From Pseudoalteromonas luteoviolacea (GTDB lineage: Bacteria; Pseudomonadota; Gammaproteobacteria; Enterobacterales; Alteromonadaceae), in assembly GCF_021654285.1 (NCBI RefSeq), contig NZ_JAKFZS010000044.1, positions 1 to 34,072 of the forward strand: 34,072 bases of DNA. The letters are read 5' to 3'. This document shows, in pieces, positions 24,518 through 32,885 of the stretch; the stretch's first letter is position 1; each line of letters begins with the position of its first letter. Below the pieces are notes generated by a model, which was not told the origin of the DNA, did no database searches, and saw only the letters and a list, made by a program, of their open reading frames with translations. The position numbers and the translations under genes were made by a program.

Positions 24518-27500
24518 GAGACTGCTCCTTTTCTAACGCAATGATTGGCCCTAGTAATGATTTGCTGAGCAACATAAACTCTTCCATGCAGGACTCTAAA
24601 TTTTTGAAGTTGAGTGCCACATAAGGATCTTCAGACTCGCCAACGCCAATATACTGGCCACCAGCAAACTTTAAATTCGCTTTACCAATGTCATCCGTGC
24701 TCGCAAATGCATAACTTGAGGCTGGGAAAAATGCCACAGGCTGCGAGATCAATTGCTGATAGAAATCGACCCAGCCTTGCAATAACTGCATTGCATCTGA
24801 TTTCTCAAGCGCATCAAACGTCACCTGCTCATCTAGTCCAATAATTGATGTGCTGGTCGCTGAGACAGTAATATTGGCCAATAGGTGATAAATGAACGCC
24901 CGAATTTTATCTTTGGCCTTAATGCTCGCGGGGCGGTAAAAGATCTGCTCATTCGCAAAGATTTTATCAAGCCAACCCACTATCTTCATCCCGTTAAGCT
25001 CTATACTGACCTCACGCGGTGACTGTGCGTTAATAAGCTTGGGCTTCAACACACCCACCATAGGTAACACACGTTGCTCTAATAGTTCTAACTGTATCTC
25101 TCCGACATACGCTTGCGGCAAATGACCCCTTTGCAACATTTGTTCTGTGCTGAGAGTGGTATCATTTACACGGGTATCCAGTATTTCTAGTAAATATTGA
25201 TAACGTGTCAGAGGATCTAAAGAAAATGGTTCTGTATCATCCTGATACTCAAGTGCAGGATTAATTTTCACCCCTAAACAGTTTTGATAAAAGTAGCTTT
25301 GCGGCGCCGTACACGCGCGTAAAAACTGCGTTAATTCTAGCTCACCTGGCAATTCAACGAATAAAGGCGCAGGCTGAACTAATGGCTGTTCTGATCCGTT
25401 AAATAACCAATTGGGGTTATAACTTTGTAGAGGGCCTTGCTGATAGTGTTGTGCGTTAAATGGTTGCAATGGTGCCTGACTTTTAAGCTGCGTACTAACC
25501 TGCGTATCGCAGCCTGCAAAACAAAAACTGCGATCAATATATTCAAACAACTCGCTCACTAACACGGATGGCACTTGTACTTCGTTATTAAAACATGAAC
25601 GGCCAATATAACTGACATAGAAGTGGCTTCTAGCACTAAGTAACGCCTCTAAAAATAGATATCTATCATCTAGTTTTCGAGATCGGTCACCTTTTCTTCT
25701 TGATGAGGCTGGCACTAAATCAAAGCCAATTGGCTGAACCTGACGAGGATAATCCGCATCATTCATGCCAAGCAAACACACCACTTTAAAAGGTACCGCA
25801 CGCATCGGCATCAGGGTACAAAAATTCACGGCTCCAGATAGAAAGCGCTGCCCCACGCCTTTTTCTTGTATACCCTGTTTAACCAGATACGCCAGCACTC
25901 TAGGATCTATAGGCTCGCGCATATCTCCGCTTTCATAGTGCTTTTCAATGCCCTCGATCACTTTGTTTAGTTGCATTAAATCCCAGCTTTGTTCCGCATC
26001 TTGGTGATAGAAACGGGCTAAAAGCGCACGCAGCAACATGGCTTTTTCGCTTAAATTTGTGGTTTGCAGTAGTTGTGTCTTAGCATCGGTAAGCGCCTCA
26101 ATAAAAGCAATTAATTTACTTAAAATATGGATCGCCATGCCTTCAACCAAGTCTGCAGGGTATATGCCGTTAAACGCCCCTTCTTCATTTTCTGAGGCAA
26201 CGCCAAGTAATAATCGATTTAAACCATGTAGCCATGTGTTGAGAGAGATTTCTGGTAACCCATGCTCAGACTTGTTCTGTGCATCTAAACCCCACTTAAT
26301 AACAACTTGGTCTAGCCAGTATTTTATCTGCTCAAATTCCGTCGTTTCTAATTCAAAGCGACTAGATATAGACTCAACAGCTAATAAATCTAAAATATCT
26401 GTTACACCAAAGCGGCTAAAGGGTAAGTTAACCAAAATCACAAATGATGATAAAACAGGCTTTTCTTGCTCAATAGCCATATCTGCGAGGGCATATGGCA
26501 TATACCGTTTGCCTTGTGCACTGCCAAATACCGCTTCAATATAAGGGCTATACGCACCTACATCAGGCATCATGACAATGATATCTTTAGGTGTTAAATC
26601 TGGATTTCGATTAAATAAATTAAGTAAATGGTCATGCAAACACTCAACTTCTCTCAAAGCAGTGTGGCAATCTTGTAAGAAAATACTATCGTCACCTTGT
26701 TGAACTTGCAGTTTCCCTTCTTCGCTCACAAACCAATTGGGATCAGCTTGTAAAGATTCACCTTTAAATGCCAGCTGGTAGATCTCACTTTGAATTTTTG
26801 ACAACAAGGAATCATTAAAGTCTTCCACAAAGCCATCCAACCAACGAGCATCTAATTGCAATAACTGCTCTAGATAATCTCTGCCCAGTTTACCCCAAGA
26901 GGACAGCAATGGATTCCCAACATTAAAGTAATCGTTTTCCTCATCAAGATTTGCCTCAATTTCCGGGCGCTTTGCATATTTGGCTTGGATTTTTGCCTGT
27001 GTTTTTTCATCTACCAAGTCACCCCAATAATGCTCACTTGGATTGAAAAAAAACAGCAGTACTTCGGTTTTACTGGCCAGCGCTTGAAACACTTCTAGTT
27101 GACTTGTGGGCATCGCAGATAAGCCAAAAATTGAAATACGCTCAGGTAATTGATGACTGTGGGCATTTTCTAGAGCAGCCAATAACTGTTCATGCATATT
27201 GGCACGATTATAAGGACTTTGCTCTAATTGATTTGTGTACTCGACCAAAGTGCGCCATAAGTCAGGCTGCCAAGGCGCAATGGCGACATCAACATCAGGT
27301 AGCGCATCTGTCCCAGACTCCCAATAGGCCAACCAATCTGGTCGGTACATCAGATATTGATCGTACACATCCGCAATTTTCTCGCATAAGGTAAATAGCT
27401 TTAAGCCATCTAAATCTCCCTGCTCTGCTGTTTCAGGATTATCAGCATATAAGTAATTTGCCAATGGCATATACAAAGCATGGTCGAGCTTGGATGGCAG

Positions 27501-27794
27501 CAAACTGTATAACTTCCAAGCCATATTGCCTTTATTATAAGGGGACTCTGCTGGGACATCTGGCAAAAACTGTTGATACAAACGCCAAATAAAGCTCAGC
27601 GGCAACGGGAAGTCGACCTGAGCTGCAACACCAATGTGTTTACTGAGTCCATTTTTCAACCACTGTGACATACCTGGCGACTGAACAAGAACGGTTTCTT
27701 GTACAAATGGGTCACTTAAGGGGGCTGTTTGCATTACAGTATTAAACTGCGCTTGCAATGCTTCCATTCGATTAGATTGAATTATATGCAACAT
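24504..27794 (-). CDS. recC: RecC, Chi-recognition subunit of exonuclease V
   Basis: A 1096-residue protein (E. coli RecC 1122), the scaffold that splits DNA strands and reads Chi. The N-terminus has the family pattern Val-Gln-Ser-Pro-Gly-Met-Ser-Gln-Trp-Leu followed by Asp-Phe-Pro-Leu-Pro-Leu-Ser-Phe-Ile-Trp. Further blocks are Ile-Phe-Gly-Leu-Ser-Ala-Met-Pro, Ile-Val-Met-Met-Pro-Asp-Val, Val-Cys-Leu-Leu-Gly-Met-Asn-Asp (about 670) and Phe-Asp-Leu-Val. As is normal for RecC, helicase and nuclease motifs are degenerate. The ATG at 27794 has no strong Shine-Dalgarno site. A 125-bp gap separates it from the upstream diguanylate cyclase gene. The Chi sequence of this organism cannot be read from the protein by eye. 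Confidence 0.96.
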   Translation of the reverse strand: MLHIIQSNRMEALQAQFNTVMQTAPLSDPFVQETVLVQSPGMSQWLKNGLSKHIGVAAQVDFPLPLSFIWRLYQQFLPDVPAESPYNKGNMAWKLYSLLPSKLDHALYMPLANYLYADNPETAEQGDLDGLKLFTLCEKIADVYDQYLMYRPDWLAYWESGTDALPDVDVAIAPWQPDLWRTLVEYTNQLEQSPYNRANMHEQLLAALENAHSHQLPERISIFGLSAMPTSQLEVFQALASKTEVLLFFFNPSEHYWGDLVDEKTQAKIQAKYAKRPEIEANLDEENDYFNVGNPLLSSWGKLGRDYLEQLLQLDARWLDGFVEDFNDSLLSKIQSEIYQLAFKGESLQADPNWFVSEEGKLQVQQGDDSIFLQDCHTALREVECLHDHLLNLFNRNPDLTPKDIIVMMPDVGAYSPYIEAVFGSAQGKRYMPYALADMAIEQEKPVLSSFVILVNLPFSRFGVTDILDLLAVESISSRFELETTEFEQIKYWLDQVVIKWGLDAQNKSEHGLPEISLNTWLHGLNRLLLGVASENEEGAFNGIYPADLVEGMAIHILSKLIAFIEALTDAKTQLLQTTNLSEKAMLLRALLARFYHQDAEQSWDLMQLNKVIEGIEKHYESGDMREPIDPRVLAYLVKQGIQEKGVGQRFLSGAVNFCTLMPMRAVPFKVVCLLGMNDADYPRQVQPIGFDLVPASSRRKGDRSRKLDDRYLFLEALLSARSHFYVSYIGRSCFNNEVQVPSVLVSELFEYIDRSFCFAGCDTQVSTQLKSQAPLQPFNAQHYQQGPLQSYNPNWLFNGSEQPLVQPAPLFVELPGELELTQFLRACTAPQSYFYQNCLGVKINPALEYQDDTEPFSLDPLTRYQYLLEILDTRVNDTTLSTEQMLQRGHLPQAYVGEIQLELLEQRVLPMVGVLKPKLINAQSPREVSIELNGMKIVGWLDKIFANEQIFYRPASIKAKDKIRAFIYHLLANITVSATSTSIIGLDEQVTFDALEKSDAMQLLQGWVDFYQQLISQPVAFFPASSYAFASTDDIGKANLKFAGGQYIGVGESEDPYVALNFKNLESCMEEFMLLSKSLLGPIIALEKEQSHGDA

Positions 27795-27919
27795 GTGAAA
27801 TTAGCTGAAAATCAATTAGATTGAACAGTTTAAGAGAAATACACAGGGTATGACAGAAAAAAGTGCCCAGACTCGTTTAGAAGCCTTAGTTTCAATACTC
27901 GTCAGTAGCTGACCAATTG

Positions 27920-28948
27920 CTAAAACAAGTCTATATCACTGCTTTCTATGTGATCCTTTATTTGCTTGCGAGAAATCAAATCCTCATAAAATCCGACCTG
28001 ATCTCGCCCATGCTCTTTGGCAAAATACAAGGCTTTATCCGCATTTTCTAACACATTAATGGGGAAGTCATACGGGCTGATCCGCGCAAGACCAACGCTC
28101 ACTGTTAACTTTTTGATAAAAGGAAAAGATGTTTGTCTCACAAGCTCTAAAAACGAATTCATACGTTGCTTAATCGATTCATAATCTGCGGGTTCAAATA
28201 CAATGACAAATTCTTCACCACCAAATCGAAACAACAAATCTGTGCTTCGAAAGAAATCCTGCATACGCTGCGCCAATATCAACAGTACCTCGTCGCCACA
28301 AACATGGCCGTATGTATCGTTAACACTTTTAAAGTGGTCAATGTCTAGCATAGCAAGCCAAGACGTTGCCCCTTGGTGTAGAGTCCGCAAGTCAGATCCA
28401 TCTCGAATGGCACGGTTTTGCTCTAACATTTGCTTTTCAAGTAGTTGCTTGAGCTTTTTATCAAAAGTTTGGCGATTTAAAAGCCCAGTAAGCTTATCTC
28501 GTTCATTCTCACGTAATATAGTCAGGTAGTTTTCATAAATACGAATAAACGCATTCAGCATTACTTGCTGTGCACTATCCAAGCCCTGACACTGCACTTC
28601 TATTGCGCCAACAGGCTTATCATGAATGACGATGGGTAACCAACGCCGCTCTGCCCCCGCAGCGTCTTGCATGGTGATACTACATGCTGACTGCAAACAA
28701 GAACTCAGTTCTGCGTGAGGATTGTCTAAAATCACTCTATCTAACCACTCATACTCGCCGACATCATGCACCATGAGCGCAAGGCTACGCTCCACGGTAC
28801 ATGGTCCATGCCCTTGAATCGTTTTGAACACTGAAATACGCTGACAATTTATAAACTCCTGTATTGTCGACAACAAGCTATATTCCAATGAATCGATATC
28901 ACGTGTTTTCGTTATTTTTATAACCGAATTTAATAGTTCTTCTTGCAT
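27920..28948 (-). CDS. Diguanylate cyclase with N-terminal GAF-like domain
   Basis: A 342-residue soluble protein predicted to make cyclic di-GMP from GTP. Residues about 15-140 are a GAF-like sensory domain without membrane segments. The GGDEF domain spans about 148-320: Asp-Lys-Leu-Thr-Gly-Leu-Leu-Asn-Arg at 151-159, metal-binding Asp-Ile-Asp-His-Phe-Lys-x-Val-Asn-Asp-x-Tyr-Gly-His (202-215), and the active-site signature Gly-Gly-Glu-Glu-Phe (243-247). An RxxD product-inhibition site (Arg234-Ser-Thr-Asp237) lies exactly five residues before it. A 15-residue insertion-like loop precedes the first metal motif. The ATG at 28948 follows AGG. It is transcribed toward recC; co-transcription is possible but unproven. 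Confidence 0.92.
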   Translation of the reverse strand: MQEELLNSVIKITKTRDIDSLEYSLLSTIQEFINCQRISVFKTIQGHGPCTVERSLALMVHDVGEYEWLDRVILDNPHAELSSCLQSACSITMQDAAGAERRWLPIVIHDKPVGAIEVQCQGLDSAQQVMLNAFIRIYENYLTILRENERDKLTGLLNRQTFDKKLKQLLEKQMLEQNRAIRDGSDLRTLHQGATSWLAMLDIDHFKSVNDTYGHVCGDEVLLILAQRMQDFFRSTDLLFRFGGEEFVIVFEPADYESIKQRMNSFLELVRQTSFPFIKKLTVSVGLARISPYDFPINVLENADKALYFAKEHGRDQVGFYEDLISRKQIKDHIESSDIDLF

Positions 28949-29284
28949 CGTTTGCCTGCTCTATCTGTTCAGTTATATACCTTCATGGTTATTTAAGTGA
29001 AGGTGTACTAGATCACTAAGCTTAAGTATTGGTCAGAAAGTAAGGAACAGCAATGTCACCAAGTAAATTACTCACCCTAAAAACTTCCCGTACAGCTTTG
29101 TCCTTGATGCCTTGATACACACTATTCTGATGGACAATTCGAATGCACGGTTTGCATGGCAACTAAGGCAAGCGAGGTCGTGTAATAGCATGTAATAGAA
29201 TATTCTTCTATTCTCATAGTTGCCCAAAGGGCAAGTAAATACTTGCATATGGCTCGACTTAAATAAATATAAAGGACATTACAA
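28949..29284. other. Intergenic region with direct and inverted repeats
   Basis: This 336-bp stretch between the divergent diguanylate cyclase and asparagine-tract genes holds a 20-codon frame (29053-29115) and, toward the right, repeats that look regulatory: two TGTAATAG copies (29181-29188, 29191-29198), an inverted repeat AATAGAA/TTCTATT (29194-29212) and a hairpin TTGCCC/GGGCAA (29220-29234). AAGGA at 29272-29276 serves the next gene. No strong promoter match was found. Confidence 0.5.
29053..29115 (+). CDS. Possible 20-residue peptide
   Basis: A very short frame starting ATG at 29053 with AAGGA six bases upstream, ending TGA at 29113-29115. It encodes a basic, Ser/Thr/Leu-rich peptide with Lys and Arg residues and no Cys. 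Length alone makes this easy to find by chance; the Shine-Dalgarno is the only support. No family is recognised. Confidence 0.15.
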   Translation: MSPSKLLTLKTSRTALSLMP

Positions 29285-29836
29285 ATGAACGATGTGATAA
29301 ACGAGCTCAACCTAGAGCTGCAAAATAGCGATGAAATCCCGCATTCGGGTTCAATTTTTGACTTCAGCGCGACGTTTGATCTCAATACACAACAAAAAGA
29401 TATCAAGTTCGATACGCCAACATCTGAAAAAGAGCAAGAAATAAACTATGCCAAGACTCCATTTGATGTTGAATTGAGTGAAGACCAATCTCAATACGGA
29501 CTTTCCATTGATTTTTTATACAAGCTTGATGCTCATACAGTACAAAACTACTCCATACGTGGAGCTAATATTAAACAGCTAAAAAATGTAGAAATCTTAA
29601 GTACAGATATTTTTAATAATAAATCAACGGAACCAAAAAAAAGTGTACTTAAGTTAACCATCATAGTGCCGAAAGACCTGCCGATAGAAGAAAAGACAGA
29701 ATTAAAATTTGATATCCTGCTATCGAGAAGAGAGCAAAGTTCCAACAACAACAACAACAACAACATAAAGGCTGATGCTACTAGCCTATTCATTGACCCG
29801 ATACTTATCATTGGTCGCCCAATTCCGCCTAGATAA
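29285..29836 (+). CDS. Unrecognised acidic protein with a seven-Asn tract
   Basis: A 183-residue protein with no family I can name. AAAGGA precedes the ATG by eight bases. It has no signal peptide or membrane segment. The N-terminal 70 residues are acidic and Asn/Asp/Ser/Thr-rich, probably disordered. Residues 72-150 alternate hydrophobic and charged positions and look like a beta-rich domain. Residues about 154-160 are seven consecutive Asn encoded by seven AAC codons, a trinucleotide microsatellite. The tail is Asp-Pro-Ile-Leu-Ile-Ile-Gly-Arg-Pro-Ile-Pro-Pro-Arg. Its last 51 bp overlap the end of the kinase gene on the other strand. The convergent kinase is a possible functional partner, but no evidence links them beyond position. 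Confidence 0.7.
   Translation: MNDVINELNLELQNSDEIPHSGSIFDFSATFDLNTQQKDIKFDTPTSEKEQEINYAKTPFDVELSEDQSQYGLSIDFLYKLDAHTVQNYSIRGANIKQLKNVEILSTDIFNNKSTEPKKSVLKLTIIVPKDLPIEEKTELKFDILLSRREQSSNNNNNNNIKADATSLFIDPILIIGRPIPPR
29744..29764 (+). repeat. (AAC)7 microsatellite inside a coding region
   Basis: Seven perfect AAC units in frame encode the asparagine tract of the protein at 29285-29836. Changes by whole units would lengthen or shorten the tract without a frameshift. Confidence 0.9.
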
Positions 29837-32365
29837 GCACAATCCCTCATGTGATGATTTAAACTGCGGGTATTTACATAATGGCTTAAACCAAGGCAAG
29901 TTAAACCAATTAGATGAATAGCCGCCGTTAATCGTCTCGTTATAGTGGAGCAGCGCAGAGTGATGATCACCTGTGAGTGTAAAAATCACCGTTGCTCCAT
30001 AAGCATATTCTATTTTGTCTGTGGTTAGCTTTATTACCTTGTATAAATAGTGTAGAGCATCGCTGTAACGTTCTAGATGCGCCATGGCCTGCCCTGCTGC
30101 AATTAACTCATTGACAGACATATCTTCGCGCACACCATTGGCTACCTGATTGTATTGTTCGACAGCTAGCTCATTTTGCTCACCCAGCAATAACAAATCC
30201 GCATAGTTAAGCCTCATCGCAAGGTTCTCAGGACTTAGCACGGTCGCTTCCTTTGCAGCAGACAATGCTAATTCAATTTGCCCAGAGTACAAATATGCAA
30301 GAGAAAGGTTGTTATAATCCTCCGGGCTTTTACTATTTTCTAACACTGCTAGGTAACCTGCGGCGGCGACCTGCCAGTGCCCGTCAAACATATTAATATC
30401 TGCAATAAGCCGATGTGCCCGCGTAAAATCAGGGAATGTCTGAACAACCTCATGTAATAATGATGTAGATTCAATAACTTGACCATTATTAAGATACATG
30501 ACGGCCAAATTATATTTACTGTTTAAATCAGGTTTGAGTAACACAGACTTCAAATACATCTCTAATGCTTTATCTATTTGATGTCGCCTATAGAAATAAT
30601 AACCTTTTAGCTGATAACTCAATGCCGTCTCACCATAGATAGACAAACGACGAAATAAATCGTCAGCAAGTGCTTGCTGCTGACTTTCAATTGCCAGTAC
30701 AATCCTGTCAACCAAATAAGGCTTAGATGATTTGTAACGCCCTGGTGCTGTGTCGAGTAACACTGTTAACCTATCGATGAACTGTTGTTCCCTATCAATA
30801 TGATAGCGCTCCAGCAATAAATCTCTTGCAAGGCTATACAGCGGTAAATAATTAGGGTCCTGTTCAATCAACTCCAATGCGCGAGACAAGTTGGAATGAG
30901 ACAGATCGCCTTTAATATTAACGTCATGATAAACACTTAGGTATTCCTCAAAGAAGGCCGTCTCTGTAGACATAACGCTTTGCCTTGTATCCTGCTGAGG
31001 CTGGCCAAGTAATTTAGTTGCAAACCGCTCATAGATTGAATGAATAACAAAGTAATTATCTTTACTCGTTTGCGTATTCAGCTCACCCAAAACTAATTGG
31101 CTATCTCCACTGAGTAAGGAAAGGCGAACATTACACTGAGCATGTTCACACCTAACTTCAGGAAGAAAAACCGCTGTTGCGCCGGTTGCCTTTGCTAAAT
31201 CAGCTACATCTTTAATATCACTATATTCTCTGTGATTAATCAACTCCGCATTAGTCGCAGTTATAATGACTTGTCGAATTGCGCTATCAATTGTGGCGTG
31301 CAATAAATTAGCGCCAGCTCCCTCATGATGGTCGCTAATCATTATTTTCGGCTCAAGCACCAAGGCATAATGAAGCTCGTCTTTTGGCTTTAAAGAAAAC
31401 CACCCTAAATAAACAATTAAGCACAACACACTCAACACAAAACCACTATAAACATATTTTGCTCGTATTAGCGCTCTGGGCTCATGCTTCAGTTCTTGTG
31501 TAGCTGACAATAACGCCGTATCGTCCGCACCGGTTACTTCTAGTAACGCCAACGTTCTGCCAAGCACCGATAGCACTTCTCTCGCTAAAGGGCGTGACTC
31601 AGGCGATTTAGACAACATATTGCGTAGTAATTGAATAAATTCAACGGGGATATCTGGCGATAAACTACTGGGTTCAATAAACGCGTCGTGTTTGATGCTC
31701 TCAGCCAGTTCAGCGCCTTTCGCTGAGCCAAAAGGGTGGCACCCAAAGAGAAACTCAAAGCAAAGCACGCCAAAAGAAAATACGTCCGTCGACTGTTCAA
31801 CAGACATTCCTTCAAGTTGCTCCGGTGACATCGTACTTAAACTGCCGTAACTGGCACCTAAAGGCTGATCTGATTTGTGGCTCTGTATCGAGTTTGCGAT
31901 GCCAAAGTCAGACAGTTTCACCTCAGAGGTATTGGAAATGAGAATATTGCTCGCTTTAATATCACAGTGAATTAGTCCTTGCTGATGAATATAGCAAAGG
32001 CCATTGGCTACCTTTTCCAACAACGCGAACTTATCAGCTACAGTGAGTAGCTTTTGCTTCATATACTTAGCTAATGTTTGACCAGGTACATACTCCAGAA
32101 TAAGCAACAGATCTGAACCGACTTCAATAATATCGTATAATTGAACAACATTTGGGTGATTAGCTTTGGCCATTGAGCGCGCTTCGTAAAGCGCCCGCTC
32201 TCTAAGTTTGAGGTCGTCTGATTGCTGACTTAACTTAATTCTTTTTACCGCAACCTGTCTATTTAAGCGAGTGTCATTAGCAAGAAATACATCTCCCATC
32301 CCACCCGATGCAATATGTTTTATTGGCGCTAAGTATGTACCAGAAAAGCATTCTTCACTGCGCAT
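29786..32365 (-). CDS. Membrane Ser/Thr protein kinase with C-terminal TPR repeats
   Basis: An 859-residue Hanks-type kinase. Kinase domain, about residues 10-268: glycine loop Ser-Gly-Gly-Met-Gly-Asp-Val-Phe (20-27), ATP Lys41, helix C Glu61, catalytic loop His-Cys-Asp-Ile-Lys-Ala-Ser-Asn (Asp135, Lys137, Asn140), Asp153-Phe-Gly and Ser-Pro-Glu (180-182) as the activation-segment end. Cys replaces the usual Arg of His-Arg-Asp, so it is a non-RD kinase. One transmembrane helix follows at about 305-323. The probable periplasmic part (about 330-470) is mixed alpha/beta, then TPR-like helical pairs run from about 590 to 790. No phosphatase gene is adjacent. The start at 32365 is supported by AGGT upstream. 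Its 3' end overlaps the convergent gene by 51 bp. Targets are unknown. Confidence 0.9.
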   Translation of the reverse strand: MRSEECFSGTYLAPIKHIASGGMGDVFLANDTRLNRQVAVKRIKLSQQSDDLKLRERALYEARSMAKANHPNVVQLYDIIEVGSDLLLILEYVPGQTLAKYMKQKLLTVADKFALLEKVANGLCYIHQQGLIHCDIKASNILISNTSEVKLSDFGIANSIQSHKSDQPLGASYGSLSTMSPEQLEGMSVEQSTDVFSFGVLCFEFLFGCHPFGSAKGAELAESIKHDAFIEPSSLSPDIPVEFIQLLRNMLSKSPESRPLAREVLSVLGRTLALLEVTGADDTALLSATQELKHEPRALIRAKYVYSGFVLSVLCLIVYLGWFSLKPKDELHYALVLEPKIMISDHHEGAGANLLHATIDSAIRQVIITATNAELINHREYSDIKDVADLAKATGATAVFLPEVRCEHAQCNVRLSLLSGDSQLVLGELNTQTSKDNYFVIHSIYERFATKLLGQPQQDTRQSVMSTETAFFEEYLSVYHDVNIKGDLSHSNLSRALELIEQDPNYLPLYSLARDLLLERYHIDREQQFIDRLTVLLDTAPGRYKSSKPYLVDRIVLAIESQQQALADDLFRRLSIYGETALSYQLKGYYFYRRHQIDKALEMYLKSVLLKPDLNSKYNLAVMYLNNGQVIESTSLLHEVVQTFPDFTRAHRLIADINMFDGHWQVAAAGYLAVLENSKSPEDYNNLSLAYLYSGQIELALSAAKEATVLSPENLAMRLNYADLLLLGEQNELAVEQYNQVANGVREDMSVNELIAAGQAMAHLERYSDALHYLYKVIKLTTDKIEYAYGATVIFTLTGDHHSALLHYNETINGGYSSNWFNLPWFKPLCKYPQFKSSHEGLCLSRRNWATNDKYRVNE

Positions 32366-32786
<421 letters not shown>

Positions 32787-32804
32787 GCACTGAAAGCGGG
32801 CGTA

Positions 32805-32833
32805 ATACTATGAAAACCCCCGCCTTTTAGCAA
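32805..32833 (-). promoter_or_regulatory. tRNA-Ser promoter with GC-rich discriminator
   Basis: On the minus strand, TTGCTA (32833-32828), an exact 17-base spacer and TAGTAT (32810-32805) are followed by a C/G-rich discriminator (ACGCCCGC), the usual mark of stable-RNA promoters under stringent control. Transcription would begin about 12 bases upstream of the mature tRNA. Confidence 0.6.
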
Positions 32834-32844
32834 GTATTTTTTTT

Positions 32845-32871
32845 GTAATCTGTGTTAACTGCACAGATTAC
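32845..32871. other. Perfect 10-bp hairpin downstream of nadA
   Basis: GTAATCTGTG (32845-32854) and CACAGATTAC (32862-32871) form a perfect stem with a seven-base loop, 15 bp past the nadA stop. In the direction of nadA transcription an A-run, not a T-run, follows it, so it is not a canonical intrinsic terminator. It may stabilise the 3' end of the message or separate nadA from the tRNA promoter. Confidence 0.6.
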
Positions 32872-32885
32872 AAGCAAACTTGTTA

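Noticed and set aside
26038..26544. A 168-codon plus-strand frame inside recC
   Set aside because: It lies wholly antisense to recC, whose protein is a clear RecC match; a chance frame.
27850..27912. A 20-codon plus-strand frame between recC and the diguanylate cyclase gene
   Set aside because: No Shine-Dalgarno site and no recognisable peptide; too short to support.
29122..29406. A 94-codon minus-strand frame overlapping the leader and start of the asparagine-tract gene
   Set aside because: It is antisense to a better-supported gene with a clear Shine-Dalgarno, and it has no recognisable features.
29744..29764. Asparagine tract as evidence of a eukaryotic or horizontally acquired gene
   Set aside because: A single trinucleotide slippage tract explains it; the rest of the gene has the same base composition as its neighbours.
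29548..29970. A 140-codon minus-strand frame with a leucine run, next to the kinase gene
   Set aside because: The Leu run is simply the reverse reading of the (AAC)7 tract; the frame overlaps two better-supported genes.
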